Source of the DNA: Arenicola marina | Lineage: Eukaryota > Annelida > Polychaeta > Arenicolidae | DNA length: 64,000 nucleotides | Assembly (NCBI GenBank): GCA_964019135.1 | Contig: OZ025260.1 | Location: 33,226,254 to 33,290,253, forward strand | Direction of reading: 5' to 3' | Shown here: positions 63,531 through 64,000 of the stretch, piece after piece | Layout of the letters: every line of letters begins with the position of its first letter | Numbering within the stretch: the first letter of the stretch is position 1 | Notes under the pieces: generated by a model | What the model was told of the DNA's origin: nothing | Database searches by the model: none | Seen by the model: the letters and a program-made list of their open reading frames with translations, nothing else | Made by a program: the position numbers and the translations under genes

Positions 63531-64000
63531 ACCCCAACCCGGGGATTGCATTATATATATGTGTTTATTCAATCAAGACGGTTAATATATGTTTCGTCAT
63601 CCAAAGATATAACATAAATATTTCTCCCTATGATTCCTGCTATTTTATCAACTTCGGCCCAGATACAAAATAAACGCTTTAGTCGTGTCCATATCTGCTT
63701 AGGACAAAACATATATGTGTCTGCGTTTACCAGCTTGCACATAATCTAAACGTTGAGACCACTTAGCTTCGTTGCAGGTAATAAAAGTCAGCCCTCTGAG
63801 TCATATTTTATGTAATTTAGTGTTCCTTATGAAAAATTACAGGGAGTTCACTGTTCTTAACTGTCACTAAAATGCATCTGCACAAATTCTAAGTAGGTAT
63901 AACTATCCGATAGATAGTTTTTGACGTACGTGTTAAACATTAGCAGACCACGCTGATGCCGGGGTAGTGCACTTTTACACACTTTTCACATATTCTCTGG

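Overview
This is eukaryotic genomic DNA: genes are split by GT-AG introns, and the window is dense in tandem repeats, small inverted-repeat elements and broken retrotransposons. The gene content (receptor tyrosine kinases with EGF/FN3-type ectodomains, a RecQ-like helicase, a DUF6589/PHD protein, a DIRS-type retrotransposon) fits an aquatic invertebrate. Minisatellites sitting exactly on exon/intron boundaries resemble the 'mirage' intronic minisatellites I recall from amphioxus, so a lancelet (Branchiostoma-like) is my best guess. That is inference only.

Layout. (1) 0.4-23.0 kb, minus strand: most of a receptor tyrosine kinase gene. I resolved 18 exons whose reading phases all agree (1053 codons). 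They run from the signal peptide at 22964, through a CCxGW/EGF stalk, a long unfamiliar ectodomain with a furin-like site, an FN3 domain and one transmembrane helix, into the kinase N-lobe. The rest of the kinase lies left of position 1. Its introns hold large tandem arrays, two of which are built from the gene's own 5' splice sites. (2) 23-38 kb: no intact gene, but MITE-like elements, a polypurine tract, several minisatellites, a palindromic 238-bp element with six GCGGCCGC cores and a broken THAP-like fragment. (3) 38.1-40.6 kb, plus strand: a 5'-truncated non-LTR retrotransposon. (4) About 41.0-45.6 kb, minus strand: a decayed DIRS-like tyrosine-recombinase retrotransposon preceded by a series of hairpin-like repeats. 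(5) 47.0-53.1 kb: a RecQ-family helicase (plus) and a DUF6589-like protein with an embedded PHD finger (minus), tail to tail. (6) 54.2-58 kb: a MITE and two minisatellite arrays. (7) 59.2-62.7 kb, minus strand: the 3' end of a second receptor tyrosine kinase, with a large intronic array and an 84-bp tandem repeat that spans its stop codon. (8) 62.8-64 kb: no gene recognised.

The main observation is that tandem repeats sit at gene-structure boundaries. Intron 11 of the first kinase gene is almost entirely about 120 copies of a 29-bp unit containing its own 5' splice site. Intron 6 begins the same way with 24/52-bp units. The second kinase gene carries a repeat over its stop codon. Two more arrays on the right carry donor-like sequences on the same (minus) strand. 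The second candidate system is the RecQ plus DUF6589/PHD pair, which looks like a mobile or formerly mobile module. All coordinates and phases were read by eye; no search or alignment was run.
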